Assembly (NCBI GenBank): GCA_025330725.1
Contig: JAIWND010000029.1
Span: 248,001 to 312,000, forward strand
Origin: Chlamydoabsidia padenii
Lineage: Eukaryota > Mucoromycota > Mucoromycetes > Mucorales > Cunninghamellaceae
Direction of reading: 5' to 3'
DNA: 64,000 nucleotides
Position numbers and translations under genes: made by a program. Positions within the stretch are counted from its first letter, which is position 1. Each line of letters opens with the position of its first letter. A model generated the notes under the pieces. That model was not told the DNA's origin, searched no databases, and was given only the letters and a program-made list of their open reading frames with translations. This document shows, in pieces, positions 33,816 to 46,410 of this stretch.

Positions 33816-35143
33816 TATCTTCTTTTACTGTTGGTTTTTGTTTTACCTAGGTATGAAAAATCACTATAAAGAAGCACAAAAACGATTTTCTTTTTCTTGT
33901 CAGTTTGCCCAAAAAGGATTCATCCATGTCATTCGTGATTGTCTTACCTTAAATGAGTCATGTTGTCGCTGTTGTCCAAGAGGTATATATCCTAGTTATA
34001 AATAACGTGTAACTAAAAAAAAAAAAAAAAAAAAAAAAAGAGGTGGAGCGATTTTAAAAAAAATGAATGGAAGAGAGAAAGAAGGGGAAAAAAGGGACCA
34101 CATCGACTTTTTCAAAAAAAAAAAAGTCGGAAATTGAAACGCCGCTTATAGTTTGAACTCACGCAAATGAAAAGGCACTGATCGCAGGATATAAGGTTGA
34201 AGTGTGTCGTACGAATCTACCTCTATCAATTACTTGATGAATGCTCCGGGGGCCCTACTTTATTCCCGCACGATTCTTTTGACACATACCCTTGCCAAAG
34301 AAAGGGTATCCCAAGTGATCCTCTTGATCCAGTTTTACTTTGTTCTCTATTTATGAATCTCTGTTCATAGTGTCTTGTTTATGCGAGTATTATGACAGGA
34401 CAGCAAAAGGGGGACAAGACTATAAACTAAAAAAAAAAAAACATGCTCTTGTCCTTTTGTACCTATACAAATCAAGTCATCCTTTATATTCCCCACTAAG
34501 ATTGATTGGTGAGTTTTTTAATTTCATTTCTCCTTTGTCCCACGTATGCTTTTTTTTTGGAATACGGTGGATGAAATGAATATGAAATCGGTACATGTTG
34601 TCTGGACTAACTCGAGCGCACTTGTGGCGGGATTTGAAAATGTCAAAATTGAATTGATATCGAATGTCGCGATATAGACATAATACTTCATGCATGATAA
34701 TTGAAGGTGATAAATGCAAATCACATGGACTTTTACTTGTGATAAAGGTTTTCGTGGCTATGGTTAAGGAAGCAGGATTTAAATTCCGATTCCTGCACAA
34801 GGATCGACCGAAGACGTTGTCGCCCTACAGTGCTAATTTAGTAACTTGCATATAAACCCATTCTCCAGAAAAACCCTTTTAATTATATAGCCAGTATCTA
34901 TTCCAGATCAATCATTTTATAAACTACAGCTGCTGTTTGATAGAAAAGAGTTATTCGCATTTAAAAAAGGTCTTGGAAGTCATGATCAACCAAAAGTACA
35001 TACCCCACACAACTTGGGTTGCAAGAAGGACATGGTTTAATCAAGTTTATTTCATTACAATTAAGGTAAAATACAAAACTAGATAATATGCAACACAACT
35101 AATGTAAAACTTAAATAAAGATTATTCTAAAGAGTATTCAAGA
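33816..35143. other. Long spacer upstream of the membrane-protein gene
   Basis: A 25-base poly(A) at 34015-34039, GTCGGAAATTGAAACGCCGC near 34126-34146 and GTGGCGGGATTTGAAA at 34626-34639 (separate entry). GGATTTAAATTCCGATTCC follows near 34773. Short frames here lack support. The stretch 34860-35143 is the 3' flank of the pseudogene. Confidence 0.45.
34626..34639 (+). promoter_or_regulatory. CGGGATTTGAAA element without assigned gene
   Basis: GGCGGGATTTGAAA in the long spacer. No credible start codon with a coding frame lies within 200 bp on either strand. Confidence 0.3.
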
Positions 35144-35784
35144 CTAGGTAAGGTCAGATTGTTGCGTTTGCGAAACAGTTGACCGTGGATTAGCATCAGT
35201 AGGCGTCAAAGTGGTAGACATCCAACCAGTAATACCCGCCATATCTTTTTTCCCTACCAAGAAGAGCATAACCATGATCCGTAGCACATCCCCCCTACCA
35301 ATTGTAGACCTTTGATCACCCGAGCCAAGTCCACGTTATCCACAGTCAATGATATTAACAAAAAAGACAAACCAGGTTTTCATTTCCTGCAATAAACAAC
35401 AATTGGTTAGTATCATTCACCAATCCTTTTTTTTTTTTTCTGCTTACCCCACTGTACCTTGCGGCTACAACCACCATCAGAGCTAAAATCCAATACCTTG
35501 CGCAGCTGAATGTTGATGTAGACCCAGACAAGGGTGTCTAGGTAGGTTACAAATATTTTAACTTTAGCGAGGAGGAGACAACCGAGGCGCAAAGAGGGAT
35601 TCGTGTTGACCTTGTCGTAACTATATTTGAATATATTTTCTTTAGCAGGCATCTTCATGATAAAGAAGGTAATTAATTATTTAAACAAAGATGTAGTTAT
35701 CGTTTTTACCTTTGGTCAAAGAACGGTGTAAAGCAGTACACGATTCGACAAGGATTAGCAATCGTCCATGGGCATGTGTTATAG
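35144..35784 (-). pseudogene. Degenerate membrane-protein gene
   Basis: On the minus strand one exon (35784 to about 35711: NTCPWTIANPCRIVYC) splices to YDKVNTNPSLRLGCLLLAKVKIF...TYLDTLVWVYINIQLRKVLDF SSDGGCSRKVQW. A GTAAGC...TTGCAG intron follows, then coding-like blocks MKTWFVFFVNIIDCG, LARVIKGLQLVGG, and VLRIMVMLFLVGKKDMAGITGWM ending TVSQTQQSDLT. These last blocks lie in different frames: TGTGGATAACG breaks the first and a six-G run the second. No in-frame ATG is found upstream. It is therefore best explained as a frameshifted, 5'-defective remnant of a membrane protein (two or more hydrophobic helices). Family not recognised. Sequencing errors in the G run could mimic one of the breaks but not both. 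Confidence 0.6.
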
Positions 35785-35906
35785 CTAGATGAAGAGGTGT
35801 TAATCAATAGGGTAAGATATACCTGTGAAACACTTACGTTCAAGACAAGTGGATTAATGTATAGCTAATGTGGGAGGTGAGAAGAAGAAAGAGGGGGAAT
35901 TGTTTC

Positions 35907-35937
<31 letters not shown>

Positions 35938-36362
35938 GATCCCGCCCGCATTAAACGTTTGCCCAGGTCGATCCCCTGATTGAAAAACGACACTTTAAAG
36001 TGCTACCTATTGTGTGTAGGGTATAACAGACTTGATAGTATAAAATATAATGATAACAAGGTATGGGTCATAATAGAAGAAGAAAAAGGAAGGTTTATGA
36101 CGGTTATAAATGACATGCACAATGTTTACCACGAAGGCGGGGTTTCAACATATCAACATAATCCCCCTGACAGCTAGTCCTTTATATCGAATGACAGCAA
36201 CATTATTTGATAGTATAAAATGGTTAAAGTTTTTATTCATATTGATGTATAAAATGAATCAAGTAAAGTAAGTGTAGAGAGAGAAGTATAATACAGAAGG
36301 ATAACAAACTAAACTACGGAAGGGGAGGGGGGTGTATGAGGTGTATGACTATATAACTATTT
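35785..36362. other. Spacer upstream of the pseudogene and downstream of bL17
   Basis: A 28-base poly(A) at 35907-35934 is followed directly by CAGATCCCGCCCGCATTAAACG, probably the former promoter of the pseudogene. GGCGGGGTTTCAAC lies at about 36138. A minus-strand 3' UTR follows. Confidence 0.45.
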
Positions 36363-36999
36363 CTAAGGACGAGCAGCCATTTGCTTTGAGACAGCCTGTT
36401 GGATATCTTCAATGGAGTTTGATATTTGCACCTTCTTGAGATCACGGATGAGGGACTTGGGGAGAGTATCAGCAGCATCAGCCAAAAGGGTCTGGACAGA
36501 AGAAGCGGAGCGATCTTGCATTACACGAGCCAACACCTTGGTGACAGATTCCTTCTTGAGATCAGTAGGTCCATCAATGTATTCAATGACAGCCATAGGA
36601 GCATTATCACCGTAACGATAACCCATACGTTGAATACGAGTATATCCACCTTGACGAGTACTGAATCGAGGAGCTAATTCGTCAAATAATTTTGGCAGTG
36701 TCACTTTTTGGTTCTATTGATTCCAAAGAAGAAGAAAAGTGTTAGTCGAATCAGACATACCCATGACAGTATTAAAATATCCTTACCTTGAGATAAGCAA
36801 TAGCTCGTTTCCTGGCTTCAACACCCCCCTTCTTTCCAAGTGTGATCATGCTGTCAGCGATAGGTTGCAATTCCTTGGCTTTGGCCACCGTGGTTTCGAT
36901 GCGTCCATGTTCGATCAAAGAGGTTGCTAGATTCCGTAACAAGGCGTTTCTGTGGGAGGAGGTTCGGTTTAGTCGACGTACGTGTTTGCCGTGATGCAT
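36363..36999 (-). CDS. MRPL8: Mitochondrial large-subunit ribosomal protein bL17m
   Basis: Two exons (36999-36787, 36713-36363) give 187 residues. The first 71 residues, [23 protein letters not shown], then [24 protein letters not shown], are the diagnostic L17 core. The second exon continues [22 protein letters not shown] with [15 protein letters not shown], followed by a fungal C-terminal extension ending QMAARP. The protein belongs near the exit tunnel of the mitochondrial ribosome. No separate presequence is visible, as is common for this protein. The gene is divergent from IBA57, with the starts 183 bp apart and a CGGGGATTTAAA element between them. Confidence 0.95.
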
Positions 37000-37097
37000 A
37001 GTGTATATCCTATTTTGATTAAAAAGAAAAAAGAAAGGTTCACCTAAAAAAAAAAAAAAAATTCAAAACAAGTGACCGGCAGCTGGATACGAAAAAA

Positions 37098-37110
37098 CGG
37101 GGATTTAAAA
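37098..37110 (+). promoter_or_regulatory. CGGGGATTTAAAA element in bidirectional promoter
   Basis: Lies 99 bp from the bL17 ATG and 72 bp from the IBA57 ATG in a 182-bp divergent spacer, so one copy may serve both mitochondrial genes. Confidence 0.45.
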
Positions 37111-37181
37111 AATCCAGGAAGAACAAAAATATGGGGAGGGGGGGCCAAATCCATGCTTCTTTCTCTTTTTCCTATTCACTC

Positions 37182-38667
37182 ATGTTGGCAGTCAGGTTGA
37201 TTCAATCTACCAGGTCATTCCCTGGTAAGTAGAACTAGACAAAAAAAGTTGACTCTTTTTATTTTATTGTTCAGGTCATTTTACTAACTTGTCCCGTATA
37301 ATATATTCATAGTAGGAATGATAAAACGAACTTTAGCAACTACCACTGGTATTAAAGAACTCGATGGACTTCACCAAGGACATCGATTTGCCAAGGTACC
37401 TAATCGACAATTGCTGGAAATGGAAGGTCCTGATACACCCAAGTTTCTTCAAGGTCTGATTACTAATCATATGCCTCTCATCTCTGCTGGTGGTGATGGC
37501 TTTTACACTGCATTTTTGACACCTCAGGTAAACTGATTCACCCCCCAATAAAGGACCTTTGACTAACTCTTCTTCTTCTTCTTCTTGAATATAGGGTCGC
37601 ACGCTTTATGATGTCTTTATTTATCCTGTTAATGTTGGCGAAAACTTTCCTCACCAAAAATACATTCTCGACTATCCCTCCACCACTGACAACAGCTCCT
37701 TTTTAAAGCACCTTAAACGTTACATTCTGCGATCCAAGGTGAAAATCAAGGATGTATCGGATGACTACTCACTTTATCACCTGTGGGATTCGACGCACAA
37801 TGTATCGCCTACTATTCCTGAATCATCATCTACTGTGCCTCCTGGTGGCTTGATCAAAAAAAAGTGTCGATTGTCTGATATTGGCTGCATTGATCCTCGT
37901 GTGCCTGGTTTTGGTTACCGTGCTGTAGTGCCTAATGATCAAGGTAAAAAAAAAATGATTCTAATTTTGTGTACTATAGCATTGGGACTCACAATAATGT
38001 AACATTTTGGTGGGGTATAGGTGTGAATAGTATTTTGCCAGCTGATGAATACTCTGAACTATCCTCAGAAGAATACACGATCCGACGGTTGTTGCAGGGT
38101 GTACCTGAAGGTGTGGATGATATTTGGCCTGAACAATCTTTACCATTGGAATCAAATTTGGACTATATGAATGGAGGTAAGGAACAGAATCCTTTGATAA
38201 TCAACCAACATTAACACTTTTACATTCTAGTTGATTTCCGCAAAGGATGCTATGTAGGACAAGAATTGACCATCCGTACCTATCATACTGGTGTCGTGCG
38301 TAAACGTATTGTACCCATTCAAATATACAAAGAAGGTGAAAGGTAAAGTATATATAAAAGAAGGAAAAGAGTAATGGAAAACAGTGCATTTTTAACCCTT
38401 ATGTGTCATAGTGTACCAAATACTCAATATGTAGATCGACAAGCATCACTCTCGACCTCCTATCAACCTCAACTGGATATACACTTGGCAGACGGATCAA
38501 GTAAACGTGGGGTGGGTAAAACAGGCTCGGGTATTCACAACATCGGCTTGGCTCTGATGCGTCTGGAACATGTTGAAAAGGCAATGGCTGGTGAACAAGT
38601 TGGGTTCAAAGTAAAGAACACCGATCTCCTCATTCGACCTTTCATTCCCTCTTGGTGGTCCTCTTGA
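37182..38667 (+). CDS. IBA57: Mitochondrial iron-sulfur assembly factor Iba57 (Caf17)
   Basis: Six exons (37182-37224, 37316-37527, 37595-37943, 38021-38176, 38231-38342, 38412-38667) give 375 residues. The start [14 protein letters not shown] is a basic presequence split from the body by an intron. The folate-binding-like body has [20 protein letters not shown] and [51 protein letters not shown] and the signature [26 protein letters not shown] follow, the last containing the K-G-C-Y-x-G-Q-E motif with the invariant Cys. Iba57 works with Isa1/Isa2 in the mitochondrial matrix to make 4Fe-4S clusters for aconitase and lipoate synthase. The gene looks complete. Confidence 0.94.
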
Positions 38668-39479
38668 ATTATAGACTAGTATATTACCACCTTTTTGTTA
38701 CTTTTTTTTTTTTATTGATTGATAACCTACCACCATTCATTCTTATTTACTGTAGTCTTTATATCACACCCTATCCCTGTAGTCTATCTATCTCTTATCT
38801 TTAAATAAACAATCATGACATTTACGTCGTCTCTCTGTCTTTTTTTTTTTTTTTTGCTGTAGTTGCTGCTGTTGCTGCTGCTACTGGAGGGAATCAAATA
38901 AAGTTTGGTACTGTATATACAGAAACAAAAGTGCAAACATAACATATAGAAGGTACATTCTTATTGCTGAAGATACCCCATTGAACATTTGATCATATTT
39001 CTTTATTTGGGTGGCAGCGGGGCGTGAATATCGTCCCAGGACCAACGATTTGAAGAGTTGATATCTGTTTGGTTTACATGGTTTGCATATATCACGAGAC
39101 ATCCAAAGTATAATTAGTTTTACCCAAAGATTATCTGACCCTTGTGAAATTAACACGATTAGGTTTTTGTAATAAAGAGGAAATGGTTCATTATTTTTTA
39201 TTTTTAAATTCCGATTCATGCGTTTGAAACGTCGCATAGTGTGAGATTCCGACCGCATATGTTGGGATCTGTCTTTTAAACAGATTTTACATAATATAAT
39301 AAACAAGACAAAGAGTATAAACACATTTTTTATTTAAGATTTGATGGTATAAAGATTGATATACACTAATTTATATTCTTGCTATATATACCACATACAG
39401 AGTTGTGAGATTAAAGGACTAGTCGCATTCGATGCATCAACCAGCCATAAGATTTCTTTATATGCCTTTTCTTCCATTC
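38668..39479. other. Spacer between IBA57 and the helicase locus
   Basis: IBA57 3' UTR with AATAAAC, a GCTGCTGTT repeat near 38860-38880, and TTTAAATTCCG / GCGTTTGAAACG element-like sequences near 39204-39240. A minus-strand frame at 38881-39324 (147 codons) matches nothing I recognise, has no splice or promoter context and is not called. Confidence 0.45.
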
Positions 39480-39596
39480 TTACAAGATACAAGTCGAAGC
39501 AGTTTTGGAATATGAGCCAGAGCTAATAGTACCACTAGGTTTAGGTGTGCCAGGTTCATCCAAGTCTTGTTCCAAAACCCTACAGGTTTCAACAAG

Positions 39597-39601
<5 letters not shown>

Positions 39602-39636
<35 letters not shown>
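39602..39636. repeat. Poly(A) tract of 35 bases (sense T for the helicase)
   Basis: Lies in the last intron of the minus-strand helicase locus. Confidence 0.9.
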
Positions 39637-39639
<3 letters not shown>

Positions 39640-40437
39640 ATCCGTTATATCCATTTTCTATTTAAAAAAGATACAAATAACTTACAGGGTTTTTTTTGGC
39701 GTAAGGTTGTAAAAATTCAGGTACAGTTTGATTATTTTCTTCCAAGAGTCTGGTAATGCCGAGACCCAAACATTCGTCGAAATCATTATAGAATGATGTT
39801 GCAAGCCAAGGCTTTCCCACCCGAGCAGTCCTAAGTATGTATAACACAAATAAAGAAGGGATAAAAGTTGATGAATCTACATACATTGTTTGATTGTTTC
39901 TGTTTACCGGCCATTTCTGTGGACATAGACATCAATATCACAAGGCAAGTCATAATTGATCACATGCATCACATCAGCAATATCGATTCCACAAGCCGTT
40001 ACATCTGTAGCCACCAAGATAGGACAATTACCGGCATCAAAGGAAAGCAAGGCATTTTCGCGTTCTAACTGTGTTCGTTCGCCATGGATGGAGGTTGTAG
40101 GAAGCTGGTTGTCGTAGAGATAATAGTCAAAACTATCAACGCGACGTTTTGTATTGCAAAAGATCAGTGTCCGAGTAGGTGAGCTGGCGAGGAGCATGTT
40201 CAGGAGTGATTTGCGCTTGTCTTCTTCTTTCACCCATATCAATCGTTAAGTGATGGTCTTCTTGACTGTGCCGCCCACTCGTCCTACTTGTAAAAACAGG
40301 TGATCGGTTTTTAAAAAGTGGCGTGCCAATCCTTGGATGTCAGTTTGATAAGTTGCACTGAACAGAAGTGTTTGTCGATGAGCAGGTGAACCTATCGTTG
40401 TCAAATAAAAAAGAGGGGGGGGGATTAGTATGGATCA

Positions 40438-40686
<249 letters not shown>

Positions 40687-41287
40687 TTAAATAATAAGGA
40701 GTAGTAGTTAGTCAGTAAAAAGAAGAAAAAAATGCAAAATAATCATGTGAGTATTTTTTTTTTCTTTTCTTACCAGGGTCGACGATAACTACGGTAAGAC
40801 CAACGACAGCATTCAACGAATAATTGAGAGCAGAGTGCACGGGTAGGTGTCAAGATGACTAGCAATGGTTCGACTTTGCGGTTGTGACAATATGTAAAAG
40901 ACTGAGTAATTTCGGGTCGACCCATCAAAGAAGACATAGTTGGTAAAAGGAAGACAGGCGTTTTCCCAGATTCTAGAATTTTGAGATGTGAAGTAGTTGG
41001 TTAGTAAAATTCATGTTGGCCACTTTTTGTTTAACTTGCCTGTTTGAGCGCAAGCCATCAAGTCTTTTGCCAATGTGATGATTGGCAGAGCGTATTGCTA
41101 AAAGAAAAAGTAAAAAAGTTATGTGAGCTGGCATTCCTTGTAGGTATCTTTTGTGTGTGTGTGTGGGGGGGGGGAGAGGGAAGTGTTACTTACTTGGACA
41201 GGAGTTGGATTAATGTATCCCGCCAAAGCGATACTTTCCTTCAAGGTCGGATGGAGATCAGCATCATTCAACTAGATATGACAAAAG

Positions 41288-41289
<2 letters not shown>

Positions 41290-41319
<30 letters not shown>
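41290..41319. repeat. (TA)n microsatellite in helicase intron
   Basis: About fourteen TA repeats within the intron following the exon that encodes LKPLKS. Confidence 0.85.
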
Positions 41320-41323
<4 letters not shown>

Positions 41324-41966
41324 GAGAGAGTGAGAGAGTGAGTGACATTTTCTATTAGTTATAGTGTACTTACTGATTTGAGAGGTTTGAGATTAATATC
41401 ATCACCATTTTCCACAACATTAGGGTCAGTTTCGTAGGAAGAAAAGTCCACCGCTATTCGTTCTTTATAATGACGTTTTCCAAACATCTCTTTTTCCAAT
41501 TCCAAGTTACGTGGGAAACCACTACCTTGATCCACATTCTTGTCACGGTTTTCATATCGAGGTCGGTCAGATGCCCAGGTGTACTGGCGGCGCATACGGG
41601 CTTGCTTTTGAGATTCATTCACCGGTTTCAATTTGACTTGGTGGCATTTGATGCATTTTCGATATTTGTTAAAGTTGAGTTGATTGCACCTACAATAAGA
41701 AAGAAAAAAGGAGTCAAGAAGAGTTTTGTTCAAGTTTTGTGTTCATTCCTTACGTTGGACATTCCCAATCGTTAGACGGTAATGCATCTTGATAATGTTG
41801 AATGGGAAAGGACATTAGCAATAACATTATTGCTGGCAACTACTAGGCCACCTGACGCTTCACCCACGCTGTTAGCTTCACCAAAGTCGGATATCGTTGT
41901 ATAGTCCCAGTCGGAATGACCAGTACATTGTCCAGGCATGTCGACTTTATTTTGACCCATAGTCAT

Positions 41967-42533
41967 AAAACAAGTTTATATATAAAATGAAAGAGGAATA
42001 AAAGAGGGTGGAGGGTGATAAAGAGAAAAGAAAAAGAGGAAGAAATAAAATAAAGACTTTCTACCCACCAATGGCGGCGTTTCAAATATACGTGTTGTCA
42101 AAAAAATAAAAAATGAAACACCCGTTTTTATCAGGCTCTGGATGTATGTAGTAAACATAGACATTATCATGTTAATGCAACATATTTGTTTGAATCTATT
42201 TTAATAAAACAACATCAACTTTTAACTGCAGGTCTTGTAGTAGTCGGATCAAAAAGGGAACTCGATAATGTCTTTTGGAATGCATAATCTGGGTTTGAAA
42301 TACTATTGAGCCGTGCTGTGCCCATGCAGGATCATGAATTGAGTCACCGCTCTTACATCTGGTTTGGATTTACACAACACCTTTCCAGTAAACTAATGGG
42401 ACATATGCATGCATGATTGTAGTTCTTTATTAATAAAAATGACCATAAAGTAAGTGTAAAGGGGGGGGGGATATAATACAAAGTAGAGACTAATTCTATA
42501 TGAGAGGGAGGGAGGTGAGCCACAATGGCGAGT
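41967..42533. other. Spacer between the helicase and golgin genes
   Basis: Promoter of the helicase locus, with GGCGGCGTTTCAAA at 42073-42086 (107 bp upstream of the ATG), then the 3' UTR of the golgin with a G run near 42460. No gene seen. Confidence 0.5.
42073..42086 (+). promoter_or_regulatory. GGCGGCGTTTCAAA element upstream of the helicase
   Basis: A C-for-A variant of the element, 107 bp upstream of the helicase ATG (minus-strand gene). Confidence 0.35.
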
Positions 42534-45041
42534 TTACACGGCTCGTTGTAGTTGCTCGGTTTCGGCGGGATCCAAGAATAAGACTTTGGCCAATACGGGT
42601 ACAAGGTACTATCAAAAAGTAATAAAAGAAATGAATATATTATTGTTAGTTGTGTGTGTTTCTTCCCATATTTGTTTTTTCTACCTCTTTGTTTTCTGAT
42701 GTCAGGAACTTGAGCAAGACATTCTTGATGTATTCCACGCTCATATTTTGTCGTTTGTCCACTGAATCCAGTTTCCTAAAGGGAGAAAAGAGTGAGTCAT
42801 GTACTTCTTTCATCTTTTTTTTTTTTTTTTAAGCTTCGTTTACCTGACTTCATCTTTTAGTAACTAAAATTTTTATATGAGTAAACGAATAAGCAGACGT
42901 TAGTTAGTTCAAGTTTTATGAAGAATCATTTCAACTTTTTTTTTTCTTTGCCTACCTTTTCTTGTTTCCTTAAAGCTGTGATTTGATCTTCACTTTCTTG
43001 AAGCATATCCTGGAGCCTGGCCACCTGCTTTTCCAGATCGATGCTTTTTGTTTCAGGTCTAGAGATAAGTGGAGAGAGTAACTGCATCATCGATTCTAAA
43101 TGAAGAAGGTGTTAGTCATGATTAAGGAGATCAATGATCATTGGAGTGGGAGGACGATTTTTTCTTCTTCTTTCCCACTTACCATATACATCACCACCAT
43201 GGTTATCTTGTGTTTGTTGAATCATGTTGTTTTTCCCATTATCAGAATTGTCGTCGTCCGATTCTTGTTGCCACTTTTGTTGAAGTTGGAGAATCTTTTG
43301 CTGCAGTTCTACACACGTCTGTTCCTTCTCTTCCAATGATTGTCGCAACCGGGTATTGTCCTCATTCAAGTATTCCATAATGCTTTCCATTGCCGCTGTC
43401 TCTTCTTGTTGTTGCTGGGGACTAGTATGTCTTTTCATTGGATCAGATGTCACCTTTAGACTATTGTAGTTGTTGTCGTTGTTGGTATCACTAAATGTTG
43501 TGTTTTTGTCCGAGTGTTGTTCCTGTTGTTGCTTTGTGGGAATTGTGGAAGGCGATCCATCGGTAACACCAGACACCATCAGCTGTTGTAACTTTTCTTC
43601 ATATGATCCTTTTACTGCTTCGATTGCTTGAATATATAAAAACAGGTGTGAGTTTACAGTATTATGATCAGTTATATATGTAAGTATTACCTTTATCATG
43701 ATCTTCCCGTTCCAGTTTCATTTGTTTTTCCAGTTGACTCACCCGTTGCCGTTTTTCATCCAGTTCATTTAGAGTGTCCGCCAAATGGGTTTGCTTGGCT
43801 TGTAGTTCACGAATACGATCTAGTGATTGACGAATATCCAGATCCATCAATTCTATTTTTCGTGCTTGTTCTGCCTTTTCCGTTTCATATCCCCTAAATG
43901 ACAAAAACATAAAGTTAATAATTACTTTTATTGATGTTAATCATTTTACTGTTTCCTTACATCTTTTGCATTTCCAGTTTCTTGATTTGAGATTGCAAGG
44001 TACCAAGACGACTATCATCGGTCTGATCAGATCTTTGTTGCATGAGTTGATGAGCCCGCTTCTTGTATTGTTCATAATCGGTCCTTGTCTGTTCCAATTG
44101 GTTGCCAAGTTGTCGTTTGCTATCTTCCTAAAAAGGGAGTTGATTATCATATTCATACACGCTTTTCTTCTTCTTCTTTCTTTACTTACAAGTCTACCAC
44201 ATTCAAACTGATACGATGATTTGATTCCCTTGATTTCTAATTCCAAAGACGCTTTTTCATCTACAGTAGGAGGAGTGGGTTAAATGACTATGCTTTGTTT
44301 CTCATTAACTAGTTGTTTACCTTTAAAAGTAGCCACTGCCTTGTTCAAATCGGATAGTTGGAGATTCGCTTCAGCCAGTTCATCGTTGATTTGAGCAATC
44401 GTTTGTTCCTGTGAGCTAATCGTTGCCCGGTATTTGTCAATATTCTTGGTTGCTTGTCCAAAGATTTCTATAAATAATTAAAGTTAGTTGACAACTGATC
44501 ACCATAGTATCCTGGCTAGTTCCACTTACCCCGCATTTTTTTGAGCTTGGATTCGTATTCACCTTAATTGATATAGTGGGAAAAACAAGAATCGTCAGTA
44601 TTACATCAACATACCATGTCTTCTTTAATTCGATAAACTTCTTACCTGTCCGTGTAGACAGTGTTTCCTGCAAGTTGGTATTTTCTTCTACTTTACAGGA
44701 TAATTGGTATTTCAAATCCTTCACCTATGATGATAGTCAAATACATTAGTAAACCCAAATCATACTTTTTTTTTTTTTTTGTATCTATACCTGTTCATCC
44801 AGCTGGAATAACATCTTTTCCTTGTTAGAACCTTGAAGGTTTCTTGATCCATTAGAAGTGTTCGTTTCCTACATACAAGTAAAAGAGACATTTCAAGTAA
44901 GATTAGTCCCTTTTGGTCATCTTTTTTAGTTACCTTTAACCGAAGTTTAAGAGCTTCCAACTGTCTTTCGAGTCTTTCCACCTTTTTTTCAGCTTCCAGT
45001 GCCCGTTGTACAGTCGAATTAGGTGAAGAATCCGCAGCCAT
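42534..45041 (-). CDS. Golgin with C-terminal GRIP domain (Imh1-like)
   Basis: At least a dozen short exons from 45041 (MAADSSPNSTVQRALEAEKK) to 42534. Only part of the junctions were checked base by base. The predicted protein is almost entirely heptad-rich coiled coil: VERLERQLEALKLRLK, YRATISSQEQTIAQINDELAEANLQLSDLNK, IELMDLDIRQSLDRIRELQAKQ, and a Gln/Asn-rich stretch near 43200-43600. The last two exons form a GRIP domain: KLDSVDKRQNMSVEYIKNVL, LKFLTSENKE, YLVPVLAKVLFLDP, with the invariant Tyr of E-Y-x-K-N-V. GRIP domains bind the GTPase Arl1 and place golgins on the trans-Golgi, where they capture endosome-derived vesicles. The length is roughly 550-700 residues, short for this class. 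Confidence 0.78.
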
Positions 45042-45139
45042 GAAGGGATATCAAAAAAAAAGGTGAAATAAGAATGAAAAGAGAGAAAGGTAAAAAAAAA
45101 AATCCCTCCCCCATCCCCTTGATGGAAATGAAAAATAGA

Positions 45140-45152
45140 ATTCAAACGCCGC
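45140..45152 (-). promoter_or_regulatory. TTCAAACGCCGC element upstream of the golgin
   Basis: A variant of the element, 99 bp from the golgin ATG (minus-strand gene). Confidence 0.35.
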
Positions 45153-46396
45153 ACACACCTGAAGACGGCCCGTAGCTTTATTTTCCACTTGTAACCCCCC
45201 ATTCTCTTGGAATATATATCACACGCTACTACATTAGACACAATTGAATCCATGATACCCCTTAACTAGTTGAGTATGGGAACAGCTCGCTTGGGCTAAT
45301 CTGTCGATGATGGCATGGACATTGACTAGTGTAAAAGTTATGCAGTTTCCTTCACGGATCTGGCATGGGCAAAAATCAGGGGTAATTAAAACATGCATTG
45401 ATCGGTCGATGTTTCGGAGTAGGGTGTAAATTCATTCATTAGGTCCATACACATAATCAGTTATACAATAGTTTTATTTTGGTTTTATTACAGTATGTAT
45501 TCTATCCTATATAATAAATACACTATGTTACATACAATAATGAGAATCCCTTTGTTTTCCCCACACATCAAGTCCATATGACTATGCACATTATGTCTTG
45601 CACCTAATTATCAAACAAATAGTGATTAGTATACAGTAAAGATAAAAGATAGAGTGTATTATTTCATTAAAATTTTATTTACCTAGGTGTGCCCCACACG
45701 GACAGATTAGGAATCAGGACAAACCATCATGGCGATCCAAGTAAGCAGTTGAGCCATCCATCCAAAAAAGCAGTAAGGTCGAGATTCCAAAAGATATAGT
45801 ATTTGGTTTTGTCGAGAAGAGAGGAATGAAGCAGGATCATTTTAAAGAAGGACAAAAGAAGAGAGGGTGCCAGATTTCACCACATACAAAGTCATCTTCT
45901 CAAATTCAAATTCCACCGGCTGTATACCTGAATGCACGATTTCATCAAAGCAAAGTAAAAAGTTAGTTTTATCATTCTTATGGTTTCAATGTATTCTTTT
46001 CTTACTTCAAGTCACCTAGTAAGTGTAGTTGACCCATTATCATTGTGTGCAGCATGTGGTGAGTCATCTTGATGGAAGTGTTTACCAAAGGAGTCTAGTA
46101 TAGTGGTAGTTGAATTCTAGCAAAATGTTGTCCCATTGATCGTGTTTAGAGGGTGTCGGTGGAGGTGTTATAAAGTTATGTGTATGGTTTAAAGTAATGA
46201 CGGGATCACATAATAAAAGTAGAGTAGGAAAGTGTAAATGAATTAAAGTAGGAGTAGAAGTATGTGTGAGGAAGTAGGGTTATATTGAATCTGTTTTAGA
46301 TACAAAGTGGTGAATCTGTTTACATGAATGATAAAAGAAGAACAAAGAAGGGGGGGGAAAGATTCCTGCCTCTTATCAACGCCTTCAGCCTTCAGT

Positions 46397-46410
46397 GTCG
46401 GGATTTGAAT
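46397..46410 (+). promoter_or_regulatory. GTCGGGATTTGAAT element
   Basis: An exact core match in the long spacer. The gene it might serve is not identified. Confidence 0.3.

Noticed and set aside
38881..39324. 147-codon minus-strand frame between IBA57 and the helicase
   Set aside because: No recognisable domain and no upstream promoter pattern. It covers element-like sequence on the other strand.
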